Part shown: one piece after another, positions 45,647 to 54,305 of the stretch
Layout of the letters: each line of letters opens with the position of its first letter
Numbering within the stretch: the stretch's first letter is position 1
Translations under genes and position numbers: made by a program
Notes under the pieces: model-generated
The model's input: only the letters and a program-made list of their open reading frames with translations
The model's database searches: none
What the model was told of the DNA's origin: nothing
Assembly (NCBI GenBank): GCA_016284235.1
Contig: JAEEOK010000059.1
Location: 62,001-126,000, forward strand
DNA length: 64,000 nucleotides
Reading direction: 5' to 3'
DNA from: Succinivibrionaceae bacterium
Lineage (GTDB): Bacteria; Pseudomonadota; Gammaproteobacteria; Enterobacterales; Succinivibrionaceae

Positions 45647-47854
45647 TCATCCTGCCTCACCAACTTCTTCATTGTCAGTATCATCATCAGATTCATTATC
45701 TGAACCGTTCAAGGCGGCACTATACTCCTCCATAAAATCAGTGAGACTCTGAACCTCCATATTGCCTTCATCGTTAATTTCTGCAACAACCATTTCCGAT
45801 GACGCCTCATTACCGTATGAATCCTTAAATACAAAATTGTATATAAGTTTTGACTCGCCTAGATCCTGATCCTCTATAGTCATGCTCTTTTTGTATTTGA
45901 AGGTTTCCAGATCAATAGGAGTCTTTTCATCTTTACCCAGCAAAGTCTCAGCATAAAAAACTGTTGTTATTTCATCTCCTTCCTTCAATGAACGACCGCT
46001 TCGATCAGGGACTCCGTTATCATTGATTCTCTGTATGCCAGTAATTGAATATTTATCAGTCTCGTTATTGTAAAGGATACTCATGTTATGGAGTTTACCG
46101 TTAACCTTTACTGTGCAGTCATAGGTAATATAATCATCAGAATTGCCGGTAATGCGAATCGGCAGTTCATGACCGTCCAGTGCCGGCCACTGCCCATTTA
46201 CCGTATCAGTAAATTTACCAGTATCCCAGTCGGCAGTCCAAAGAGCATCTGATCCCAATTCGACAAGCAGCCCTTCCTCAAAATCCTTTCCAGGAAGAAA
46301 AATCATTGAAAACTCCATTTCTACGGAGCTTATTGAATCAATGAGATTCTCGGGTACTGTAACAAATGAATCGCCGTTTTCAGCGACGCTTATCTTAAGA
46401 TCCTCCAGTTTCTTTATGTCATTCTGTCTTTCATTCGCATTGTTCTGGTCTGCCTGGGCAAGAGCGGCAAGGCCTCCCGATCCGATACTATTGGCAATAA
46501 TGTAATTAGCCTGATTAATCTGTCCGCTACTGTCTGAAGGAGCTTCTACCGTAGGTTTGCCGTAGTTATCAAAATATCCGGGATATTCACTGAATCCCTT
46601 CACCCATACCATGTAACTGTTAACCTTGTCTATAACTTCGGCTAAATTTCTTAGTCCCTCCTTACTCAAAGCTCTGGTCTGAAAACCGTAAAGTATACCG
46701 AAAGGCGTCGGTACAGAATACTTGTAAGCCAGATTGTAATTTTCAACAAGCTTTCCTACAGGATAGTTAACAGCAACACCGTTACCCTTTATATACTTGC
46801 CTACACCGTTATAAATGACATATCTGTTCAATGCATCATTTACCTTTTTTACCTCCTTTGGTGCAAGATTGGATAACGCGTTTATATACATTTTCATATC
46901 TATGACATCGGAAAAATCACGATTTTTACGATCAACTGATCCGTATGTCTGACTCTTTTTAGATGCCCTGTCAAGTTCCGTAATTACTCGAGAATTTGTT
47001 TTGTATGACTTGAGAAGCTGAAGACCTAGTTCATTATAGGCCAGTACCACATCCGGCGCCGCATCCAAAGAAACCATGGAAAGAGTCACACCTTCTCTGC
47101 CACACGATTCAAGATAGGTTTCTACTATGCTTTCTCCAAGTTCTCTTACACTCATATTTGGCTTTTTATTCAACGCACCAATCCATGATGTGTATTCCCA
47201 TCCGGTAGCTGGTTCTGTTTCCTCAGAGGCAATCATTGCATGTCCCCACTTGGTCATAAAATATCCGCTAGTCAGCGTTCCCATCAGACAGGCGTCAAAT
47301 CCAATAATTTCAAATGGCTTGTATTTATTCCCAAATACTGTTCCGAATGCCTCGTCTATTTCAATCAAAGATAGAAAATCACCATCAAAATTCTCATCAT
47401 AGGCTACACCTCCGGTAGGTCCGGCACCGTGATCCCAGAAAATGATCATTCGATGCTGAGGATCATAGTGCTCCTCTCCGTACCGAAGAAACTTTTCAAG
47501 CGTTCCCTTGTTTCCCATGCTGGCATTATTCCAGCGCTGCAAACGTTCCACTTCACCATTAAAAATCTCATATACTTCAAGATGATCGCTTGATATAACA
47601 TCATTTTGCCATTCACTTGATCCTCCTGTAAGCACAAGAACACGAACATTTTTACCGACACTTCCGTCAATTATTTCTTGAAAATCAGCTGTTGCACTTC
47701 CGCCCTTCTCAGGTTCATCACCGCCCGATTCTAAATCCGATCCCGTCAGATATAAGTAAACCAGCCAGGGTACTGATTCCTTAGCCTGAACAGTAGCCGG
47801 CAACAAAAGTAAAACGAAAAGAACAAAAAAGATTTTATTTACAAAACTAAACAT
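45647..47854 (-). CDS. Clostripain-family (C11) secreted cysteine peptidase
   Basis: 735 aa. Signal peptide about 1-24. The caspase-fold catalytic domain (about 28-400) has the catalytic pair His142 in FWDHGAG and Cys189 in GFDACLMG, typical of peptidase family C11. The C-terminal part (about 500-735) is beta-rich and ends in an acidic, Asp/Glu-rich tail. It should be exported and may cleave host or dietary proteins, or process other envelope proteins. Clan CD enzymes often self-activate by cleavage. Same strand as the Sel1-repeat gene; may form a secretion-linked pair with it. Confidence 0.88.
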   Translation of the reverse strand: MFSFVNKIFFVLFVLLLLPATVQAKESVPWLVYLYLTGSDLESGGDEPEKGGSATADFQEIIDGSVGKNVRVLVLTGGSSEWQNDVISSDHLEVYEIFNGEVERLQRWNNASMGNKGTLEKFLRYGEEHYDPQHRMIIFWDHGAGPTGGVAYDENFDGDFLSLIEIDEAFGTVFGNKYKPFEIIGFDACLMGTLTSGYFMTKWGHAMIASEETEPATGWEYTSWIGALNKKPNMSVRELGESIVETYLESCGREGVTLSMVSLDAAPDVVLAYNELGLQLLKSYKTNSRVITELDRASKKSQTYGSVDRKNRDFSDVIDMKMYINALSNLAPKEVKKVNDALNRYVIYNGVGKYIKGNGVAVNYPVGKLVENYNLAYKYSVPTPFGILYGFQTRALSKEGLRNLAEVIDKVNSYMVWVKGFSEYPGYFDNYGKPTVEAPSDSSGQINQANYIIANSIGSGGLAALAQADQNNANERQNDIKKLEDLKISVAENGDSFVTVPENLIDSISSVEMEFSMIFLPGKDFEEGLLVELGSDALWTADWDTGKFTDTVNGQWPALDGHELPIRITGNSDDYITYDCTVKVNGKLHNMSILYNNETDKYSITGIQRINDNGVPDRSGRSLKEGDEITTVFYAETLLGKDEKTPIDLETFKYKKSMTIEDQDLGESKLIYNFVFKDSYGNEASSEMVVAEINDEGNMEVQSLTDFMEEYSAALNGSDNESDDDTDNEEVGEAG

Positions 47855-48367
47855 ACCAGTTTTCTCGGCATTAAAAAGAAAGAGAAAGAATTACTGCCAA
47901 CCGACCTTGTCAGGTTTCTCTTTTGGTACAGGCAGACAGTTACTACTAATATCTGAGCATAGCACGATTTTAGTTTCTTTGCTTCTGCATTCTTCAAAAA
48001 AGCTTTACAGATCAGCTTACAGCCGTTACCTAAAATCATCATACATCAAGCAGAAACTCTAATTTTATGTGTATTATAACCGCAATAAATATATCTTTGA
48101 TAACCAGGAAAGATAAGTCGATATTTATATAAATGACATTAAAGTTAGAACTGTCCCAAAAATCACCTGCCAACCAGCGCATAAATACCAAAATTTTGAC
48201 GAACAATTAAAACGTTATTGATATCATCCCTCTAAACAATGCTCCAGATTTCTGCAGTTCAGCCGTTATGAACTCACAATGTAAATTTTGATCTCGGCAT
48301 AATAAGGCAAATACAAATTAAAGTATAATAAGAACATTGTTTGATAAGACGATATGAGAGTTTTTAT
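47855..48367. other. Intergenic region between the C11 peptidase and the DUF4124 gene
   Basis: 513 bp, AT-rich, divergent promoters expected. A perfect TATAAT lies at 48324-48329, about 40 bp before the DUF4124 start, without a clear -35. No gene seen. Confidence 0.4.
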
Positions 48368-48898
48368 ATGAAAGGATCATCTCTATTTTTCCTACTGTCA
48401 GTCGCGTTATTTTCGGGAACAGCTTTCAGTGACATTCACCAATGGACAGATGCGAACGGAACGGTGCATTTTTCTGATACAGCCCCTGCTGGTGTATCAA
48501 ATGCAAAAAAAATTGACGTTCGGGAAACAAATATTGCAATTCAGAGTGAAATGAACACCGGCGGCAGCAGAGTGACAAGTTCTGGAGGTCAATATAACAT
48601 TGGAACACCGGTACTCGCTGTCACATCACCTTCTGACGGTGAAATAATAAGAAGCAACGAAGGAGCGGTGACAGTATCAGGCACAGCAACAAACGTTATG
48701 CCTGGTTCGAAAGTTGATTTGCTTCTGGACGGAAAACCTGTGGCTGAAGGTGCAAATAATCTCTCTGCATCTTTGACAAATGTTGATCGCGGCACCCATA
48801 CTGTTGAAGTAAGGGTTACTTCAAATTCAGGAAAGGTCATAAAGTCACGCCCCGTTTCTTTCACACTGCAAAGGTACCACAAGAATGGGGGAAAATAG
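48368..48898 (+). CDS. DUF4124 periplasmic protein
   Basis: 176 aa from ATG 48368 (a TTG at 48341 would add nine residues without benefit). A signal peptide (about 1-22) is followed by a DUF4124 domain (IHQWTDANGTVHFSDTAP, about 23-50) and a C-terminal Ig-like beta sandwich (about 80-170, PSDGEIIRSNEGAVTVSG). In many gammaproteobacteria a DUF4124 gene lies beside glnA and ntrBC. Here it lies 4.3 kb away and ntrBC are missing. Function unknown, likely periplasmic. Confidence 0.85.
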   Translation: MKGSSLFFLLSVALFSGTAFSDIHQWTDANGTVHFSDTAPAGVSNAKKIDVRETNIAIQSEMNTGGSRVTSSGGQYNIGTPVLAVTSPSDGEIIRSNEGAVTVSGTATNVMPGSKVDLLLDGKPVAEGANNLSASLTNVDRGTHTVEVRVTSNSGKVIKSRPVSFTLQRYHKNGGK

Positions 48899-48948
48899 AA
48901 AATCAGCACATCAGACAGCAACTGTTTGATCAGAAAAATTTTAAACAT

Positions 48949-48983
48949 AAGGCAGCATTTCCCTGAGCTGTCTTTATTTTTTT
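48949..48983 (+). terminator. Rho-independent terminator after the DUF4124 gene
   Basis: 8-bp stem AAGGCAGC (48949-48956) with GCTGTCTT (48967-48974), one G-U pair, followed by TATTTTTTT. Fifty bp after the stop codon. Confidence 0.85.
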
Positions 48984-48990
48984 GTGTGAC

Positions 48991-49227
48991 TCAAACAATC
49001 AGATCAACATGTTTTGAAATTTCAGCTGCGTTTTCTTCAACGACAGAATCTTCATGTCCGTCATTATGAGTTGCAACGTAACCATCATCATTGGTTTCAT
49101 CATGCTCGTCGATATGCCTGGACCACTCGGTCTTAAACACCTTTTTAACGCCTTTTTTGAATTTCAGTACACCCGTCCTTATCGGTAACAGGTTTGATAC
49201 TACAGACAGTAAAGCTTCCTGTGTCAT
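48991..49227 (-). CDS. Small acidic, His-rich protein, unknown function
   Basis: 78 aa, not recognised. Supported as a gene by a perfect ribosome-binding site (GGGAGG seven bases before the ATG) and its own intergenic position. The first half is basic/hydrophobic (LLPIRTGVLKFKKGVKKVF). The second half is rich in Asp, Glu and His (HIDEHDETNDDG ... HNDGHEDS), which could bind metal. No signal peptide or transmembrane segment. Codon use looks ordinary. Confidence 0.6.
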   Translation of the reverse strand: MTQEALLSVVSNLLPIRTGVLKFKKGVKKVFKTEWSRHIDEHDETNDDGYVATHNDGHEDSVVEENAAEISKHVDLIV

Positions 49228-49569
49228 AGCAACCTCCCTGTATCAAAGATATTAAATTCCTCCTATCTAATATATCGGTAACTTTAGTTAAAAATTAAAA
49301 AAAACACCTTAATATCTTAACTTTTGAAACAAAAATAATAGAAAAATGAAGAAAAATTAAAATTCTGAATTATTATGATTGTGACATATAGCATATGCTA
49401 AAAAATGATGTTCCTTTTGGATTACATCACACCTAACTTTTGACGAATATGAAAGAATTAGCGAAAGCTGCTTCAACTTTTATAGTTGTTAATTTTTTTG
49501 TTCAGATCCAACTTGATATGCTGTAAAGAAATACATAACTTACAGGGGAGCAAAGAGGAATTTTCAACC
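49228..49569. other. Very AT-rich intergenic region
   Basis: 342 bp with long A/T runs and a 12-bp palindrome TAGCATATGCTA (49389-49400). Divergent promoters for the small acidic protein and the ClpP-fold gene are expected here. No gene seen. Confidence 0.4.
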
Positions 49570-50592
49570 ATGCTGAGACCTATCATAAAAACAACAGTAC
49601 TAACAATCTGCTTTTTGGGTTTTATAGAAACATCAAATGCAGCGCGCCTAAACAGCGGAATTACACAAGACGGAACTCCGTGTATAACAATATCCGGAGA
49701 AATCACCACATATGATGGTCGCAATTTTATAAATCTTACAGATCGGATGCGCCACTCCGGAAATCCTGCCAGAATAGTTCTCCTTAACAGCAGCGGAGGA
49801 AATCTTGAAGAGGCCGCCAGAATAGCTGACCACGTATACAGTCATAAAATGGACACCAAAGTTGAAGGCTCAAAACAGTGCAGCAGTGCTTGCTTTCTTA
49901 TTTTTGCAGCCGGATACAACCGTCATGCAGATCTTTCCGCATCCATGTATGTGCACAGAGCAATGGAAAAACAGCGGGACACCAACAGAGCACGCAGCAT
50001 AAGTATCGATTTGAATGATCTGTACAAGGAATATGATGTTCCCCAAAATATCCGCCTGGCTATGCTTGAAACCCCGCCTAACAAGGCATACAAACTGACA
50101 AAATCAGACATCAAGCAATTAAACAGAGGAAGTTTTAACTATAATGAATCTTCTCGCCGGAACGCACATGATCAATACTATGAAAGACAACAGCAAAATC
50201 CCGACAAATGCAGATACGGTATAGAAAGCATACAAAACGGCAGACTGAATGAGGGGATCAAGATCCTGGAAAACTGCAAATCCAAAGATGCGGAAATCTA
50301 CTACTATCTTGGTTATGCCTACGCCAAACTCAGCAAAAACGACAAAGCAAAAAATAATCTCCGCAAATCACTGGAAATCAATCCTGACAAGGCAATAGCC
50401 TGGAAAAATCTGGCTGAATTACTTGCAATGGAAGGAGATGTAGACAACGCTGCAGATTGTTTTGTCTATTACTGGGAATACTCCAGTGATCAGAATGCCG
50501 CCAAAAACAAACTGTATTCAATAGTCAAGGAAAACAGAGGAACACCAAGGGCGCAGGCAGCAGCCGTGGCCATAGGAACCCTGGGACTCTGA
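49570..50592 (+). CDS. Periplasmic ClpP/crotonase-fold protein with C-terminal TPRs
   Basis: 340 aa from ATG 49570, preferred because a signal peptide (MLRPIIKTTVLTICFLGF...) then starts at residue 1. The frame extends upstream to 49486. Residues about 30-190 match the COG3904-type ClpP-like serine protease fold: LLNSSGGNLEEA, a nucleophile-type SSACFLIFAAG (Ser106) and YVHRA (His129). The C-terminal 130 residues contain at least two TPR units (AEIYYYLGYAYAKLSKNDKAKNNLRKSL is split over about 248-275). Proteolytic activity is not proved. It precedes potG by 146 bp. Confidence 0.75.
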   Translation: MLRPIIKTTVLTICFLGFIETSNAARLNSGITQDGTPCITISGEITTYDGRNFINLTDRMRHSGNPARIVLLNSSGGNLEEAARIADHVYSHKMDTKVEGSKQCSSACFLIFAAGYNRHADLSASMYVHRAMEKQRDTNRARSISIDLNDLYKEYDVPQNIRLAMLETPPNKAYKLTKSDIKQLNRGSFNYNESSRRNAHDQYYERQQQNPDKCRYGIESIQNGRLNEGIKILENCKSKDAEIYYYLGYAYAKLSKNDKAKNNLRKSLEINPDKAIAWKNLAELLAMEGDVDNAADCFVYYWEYSSDQNAAKNKLYSIVKENRGTPRAQAAAVAIGTLGL

Positions 50593-50653
50593 GGAAGGGG
50601 AGATGCCCCCACAAAACAACAGTATAACAAAAGAGAAAAAAAACTATTTTCAG

Positions 50654-50681
50654 TTGATTTTTAGGTGCATTCGGATATATT
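50654..50681 (+). promoter_or_regulatory. Candidate promoter of potGHI
   Basis: TTGATT (50654-50659), a 16-bp spacer and TATATT (50676-50681), about 57 bp upstream of the potG start. Both hexamers fit sigma-70 consensus at four of six and five of six positions. Confidence 0.5.
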
Positions 50682-50738
50682 ACACGACTTGAGACAATGT
50701 GCTCGACTGTTTCATTTTTAGATCATCGGTAGGTTGAT

Positions 50739-51968
50739 ATGGAAGAGAAGAATAGTAACGCTAAAGATTCTGCTGCGGGGGAAATAAAGAATCCAACCGG
50801 TACTTCAGCGCAGACTAAAGATGTGCGCAAACCGCAAAATCCGAACAAACCATCAGTGGTGGATATTCAAAAAAGAAAACCTCTTGTGCAGATAAAAAAA
50901 CTTACTAAGATTTTTGACGGAGGCGTCAAAGCCGTCGATGATGTGGATCTGACAATATATCAGGGAGAAATTTTTGCTCTTCTGGGTTCATCAGGATGCG
51001 GAAAATCAACACTGCTTCGAATGCTTGACGGACTTGAAACCCCGACCAGCGGTGAAATCATTATAGACGGACAGGATCTTTCAAAAGTACCGACATACAA
51101 GCGGCCAGTGAACATGATGTTTCAGTCCTATGCTCTTTTTCCTCACATGACTGTGGAACAGAACATTGCATTCGGTCTCAAACAGGACAAACTGCCTAAA
51201 AAAGAAATTAGCGAACGAGTCGATCAGATGCTTGAACTTGTTCACATGACAGACTATCGTCACCGCAAGCCGTACCAGTTGTCAGGCGGACAGAGGCAGC
51301 GAGTTGCACTGGCCAGATCACTGGCAAAACGTCCTAAACTTCTTCTTCTCGACGAACCAATGGGAGCTCTTGACAAAAAACTCAGAGTAAAAATGCAGCT
51401 CGAACTGGTTGATATCATCGAAAAGGTCGGGGTTACCTGCGTAATGGTTACCCATGATCAAGAGGAGGCTATGACCATGGCAGGACGCATAGCTATCATG
51501 GACAAAGGAGAACTGATCCAGGTTGGAGATCCGGAGGAAATATATGAGAATCCAAACTGCGTCTTCACAGCTGAATTTATTGGTTCTGTAAATCTCTTCG
51601 AAGGCGAACTTGGTGAAAATGACAGCGCACATACCGTAATTGAAACAAATGAACTGCTGCACCCTATTTTCATCAATTCGGGTACAAACATAGCCGACGG
51701 AATGAAAGTCACTGTTGCTTTAAGACCAGAAAAAATCTGGATAGAACGGGATGAACCTAAGGATCGTCGATACAATTATGCTGAAGGTACAGTTGAAAAC
51801 ATCGCCTACATGGGTGATATATCCATATATCACGTCAAAATAGCGAGTGGCAAGATCATGACAGTTACCATACCTAATGTTGATCGCTTCCGCAACAATC
51901 AGCCGTCTTGGGATGACAAGGTTTATCTCCACTGGGAGCCTGATTCAGCCGTCGTACTCACCATCTAG
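50739..51968 (+). CDS. potG: Putrescine ABC transporter ATP-binding protein
   Basis: 409 aa. ATPase of the polyamine/opine uptake family. Walker A GSSGCGKST, Q-loop FQSYALFPHMT, LSGGQRQRV signature, Walker B LLLLDEPMGALD and a C-terminal TOBE domain. It follows E. coli PotG (377 aa) nearly residue for residue in the core (INMMFQSYALFPHMTVEQN), with an extra N-terminal hydrophilic segment of about 45 residues. It powers putrescine import with PotH and PotI. Confidence 0.93.
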   Translation: MEEKNSNAKDSAAGEIKNPTGTSAQTKDVRKPQNPNKPSVVDIQKRKPLVQIKKLTKIFDGGVKAVDDVDLTIYQGEIFALLGSSGCGKSTLLRMLDGLETPTSGEIIIDGQDLSKVPTYKRPVNMMFQSYALFPHMTVEQNIAFGLKQDKLPKKEISERVDQMLELVHMTDYRHRKPYQLSGGQRQRVALARSLAKRPKLLLLDEPMGALDKKLRVKMQLELVDIIEKVGVTCVMVTHDQEEAMTMAGRIAIMDKGELIQVGDPEEIYENPNCVFTAEFIGSVNLFEGELGENDSAHTVIETNELLHPIFINSGTNIADGMKVTVALRPEKIWIERDEPKDRRYNYAEGTVENIAYMGDISIYHVKIASGKIMTVTIPNVDRFRNNQPSWDDKVYLHWEPDSAVVLTI

Positions 51969-51988
51969 CAACCTACCGGAAACATCAA

Positions 51989-53047
51989 ATGGCCATTGCA
52001 AATAACCGAAGTGCAAAACTTAAAGGTATATTCAAAAGCAGAATTTCAAAGGTAAAATTCAAAGGCAGTAGTCTGGTGCTTGCTATACCGTACCTGTGGA
52101 TGATTCTGTTCTTCATTATTCCGTTTCTGATCATTTTCAAAATAAGTTTTTCTGAAATGGTAGACGGTCAGATGCCGCCTTATTCTCCTATCGCAAACTA
52201 TGAAGACGGAAAGTTGGATATAAAATTAAACTTCAACAACTACAAGTTTGTTCTTAGCGGCGATGATCTGGGACTTGACGAATTTGAAACAGAATCAGAA
52301 GCAGAAAATGGTAATGAAGGCAAAAAAGAGGAATCAGGTTGGTTCACAAAGATAATGCGCGAGCTTGACAATAATCTTTACCTGCTCGGCTATTGGCAGT
52401 CTCTTAAGGTTGCCTTCATATCAACTCTGTGCTGCCTTATTATCGGATATCCTCTTGCCTGGTCAATCGTCCACGCAACCCCGACCATGAGAAGCATTCT
52501 TCTCATGCTGGTCATTCTTCCAAGCTGGACTTCTTTTCTGATAAGAGTCTATGCATGGATGGGACTGCTCAGTGATACAGGTTTCATAAACCAGGTGCTG
52601 CTGTTTTTCCACATAATTGATGAGCCTATTACCATGCTTCACACACAGTTTGCTGTATATGTGGGTATCGTGTACGCTTATCTGCCGTTTATGATCATGC
52701 CTCTTTATAACGCGATATCAAGAGTTGATTACAGCTACATCGAGGCATCTATGGATCTGGGAGCTCGTCCTATGACAACATTTTTCAAGGTTCTGCTACC
52801 TTTGACAAAAAACGGAGTAATAGCAGGATCAATGCTTGTCTTTATACCAGCTATCGGTGAGTTCGTCATTCCTGAACTTTTAGGAGGACCTGACGCTGTG
52901 CTGATCGGTCAGTTGTTATGGCAGGACTTCTTCAATAACAGAGACTGGCCTCTGGCTTCAACAATAGCTGTAATCATGCTGGGACTGGTAATAGCCCCGA
53001 TCATGTGGTTCTTTAAAGTTCAGCGGGCTAACGAGGTAAAAGCATAA
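51989..53047 (+). CDS. potH: Putrescine ABC transporter permease PotH
   Basis: 352 aa against 317 in E. coli. Six transmembrane helices with the EAA loop YIEASMDLGARPMTTFFKVLLPLTK and C-terminal FVIPELLGGPDAVLIGQLLWQ. The extra length is an acidic insert at about residues 92-130 (ETESEAENGNEGKKEE) in the first periplasmic loop, absent in E. coli PotH. It would face the substrate-binding protein. Twenty bp after potG; its stop shares bases with the potI start. Confidence 0.93.
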   Translation: MAIANNRSAKLKGIFKSRISKVKFKGSSLVLAIPYLWMILFFIIPFLIIFKISFSEMVDGQMPPYSPIANYEDGKLDIKLNFNNYKFVLSGDDLGLDEFETESEAENGNEGKKEESGWFTKIMRELDNNLYLLGYWQSLKVAFISTLCCLIIGYPLAWSIVHATPTMRSILLMLVILPSWTSFLIRVYAWMGLLSDTGFINQVLLFFHIIDEPITMLHTQFAVYVGIVYAYLPFMIMPLYNAISRVDYSYIEASMDLGARPMTTFFKVLLPLTKNGVIAGSMLVFIPAIGEFVIPELLGGPDAVLIGQLLWQDFFNNRDWPLASTIAVIMLGLVIAPIMWFFKVQRANEVKA

Positions 53048-53973
53048 TGAATTCTCAAACACCTCACATTCGTTCTAAATGGCGTTATCTTTTTCTGTTC
53101 ATTGGACTGGTGTTTCTTTATGCACCAATAATTATACTTATCGTTTATTCATTCAATTCATCAAAACTTGTAACTGTCTGGAAGAGTTTCTCTTTTGAAT
53201 GGTACTCTGCCCTTTTTCACGACGATGAATTCCTTCATGCAATCTATCTTACACTGACCATAGGATTCTGCGCCGCAACAATGTCGGTTATCATTGGAAC
53301 ACTGGCGGCGTTTGTTCTAGCCCGGTTCGGCCGTTTCAGAGGTCAGGGAATATTTTCCTTCAGCATCACCGCCCCGATGGTTATGCCAGAGGTTATTACC
53401 GGTCTGTCACTGTTGCTGATGTTCATAGCCACGGCAAACGGTTCGCACGCACTCGCCGGTTGGATCAGCGAACATTTTGAAATTACAGAGGGCTCATTCC
53501 TGTATCCCGTTTTAAGACAAATGGACGGTTTTCCTGATCGCGGTGTTTTTACCATCTGGATAGCAATGGTAACCTTTACATCAGCTTATGTTACTGTTAT
53601 TGTCCGGGCACGTCTGAAGGAAACAGACCTGTCGATAGAGGAGGCTGCACTTGATCTAGGTGCAACACCGTTTAAGGTTTTTGTATTCATTACTCTGCCT
53701 TCACTAACACCTGCTATCATATCCGGATGGCTGCTTGCATTCACTCTGACACTGGATGACATTGTAATTTCACAATTTGTGGCCGGTCCTAAATCAACTA
53801 CACTGCCGATGCTTGTTTTTTCCAGCGTCCGCCGTGGAGTAAATCCTAAAATCAACGCTCTTGCCACAATTATAGTTGCCATTGTATCAATATGTGTAAC
53901 TCTTACCTGGTACTTCATGCGTCGGCGTGAAAAAAGAATCATGCGGGAAATGGCGCAAATCAAATCAAAATAA
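53047..53973 (+). CDS. potI: Putrescine ABC transporter permease PotI
   Basis: 308 aa (E. coli 281). Six transmembrane helices with the EAA motif SIEEAALDLGATPFKVFVFITLP, and matching TAPMVMPEVITGLSLLLMF and SVRRGVNPKINALATI blocks. Partner of PotH. ATG overlaps the potH stop by one base. potF, the periplasmic putrescine-binding protein gene that normally precedes potG, is not in the window. Confidence 0.93.
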   Translation: MNSQTPHIRSKWRYLFLFIGLVFLYAPIIILIVYSFNSSKLVTVWKSFSFEWYSALFHDDEFLHAIYLTLTIGFCAATMSVIIGTLAAFVLARFGRFRGQGIFSFSITAPMVMPEVITGLSLLLMFIATANGSHALAGWISEHFEITEGSFLYPVLRQMDGFPDRGVFTIWIAMVTFTSAYVTVIVRARLKETDLSIEEAALDLGATPFKVFVFITLPSLTPAIISGWLLAFTLTLDDIVISQFVAGPKSTTLPMLVFSSVRRGVNPKINALATIIVAIVSICVTLTWYFMRRREKRIMREMAQIKSK

Positions 53974-53998
53974 CATAAGAGTACGGTTTACAAAGAAT

Positions 53999-54027
53999 AA
54001 GAGGGTATCACAATAATACCCTCTTTT
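53999..54027 (+). terminator. Rho-independent terminator after potI
   Basis: Stem GAGGGTAT/ATACCCTC (54001-54008 and 54016-54023, extended by AA/TT), 7-base loop, then TTTT. Twenty-six bp after the potI stop. Confidence 0.88.
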
Positions 54028-54305
54028 AATTTCAACACTGGAATTCAATTCTGTACCACACGAACGGTGCATAATTAAACTTCGAGATCAATAAAATTCA
54101 AACTATTACTAAAGAATTTGCTTTGTGGTAAAATTTTGAGAGTGTGTCTTGTGAAATTCATATAACTTCACACTGAAAAGTTCCCGAAAAGGATGCTTAA
54201 ACAGACACAACTGATTTTCAAATCCGAATTTATGCATAAAAATCAAAGGAAAAATTAGGCGATATAAATCCACGAACCTTCGGAGTTTTCATCGCGGGAG
54301 ATTTT
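54028..54305 (+). other. Intergenic region before the RND efflux operon
   Basis: 278 bp, presumably with the acrA promoter. Several AT-rich hexamers but no clear operator. No TetR-type repressor gene is adjacent. Confidence 0.35.
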
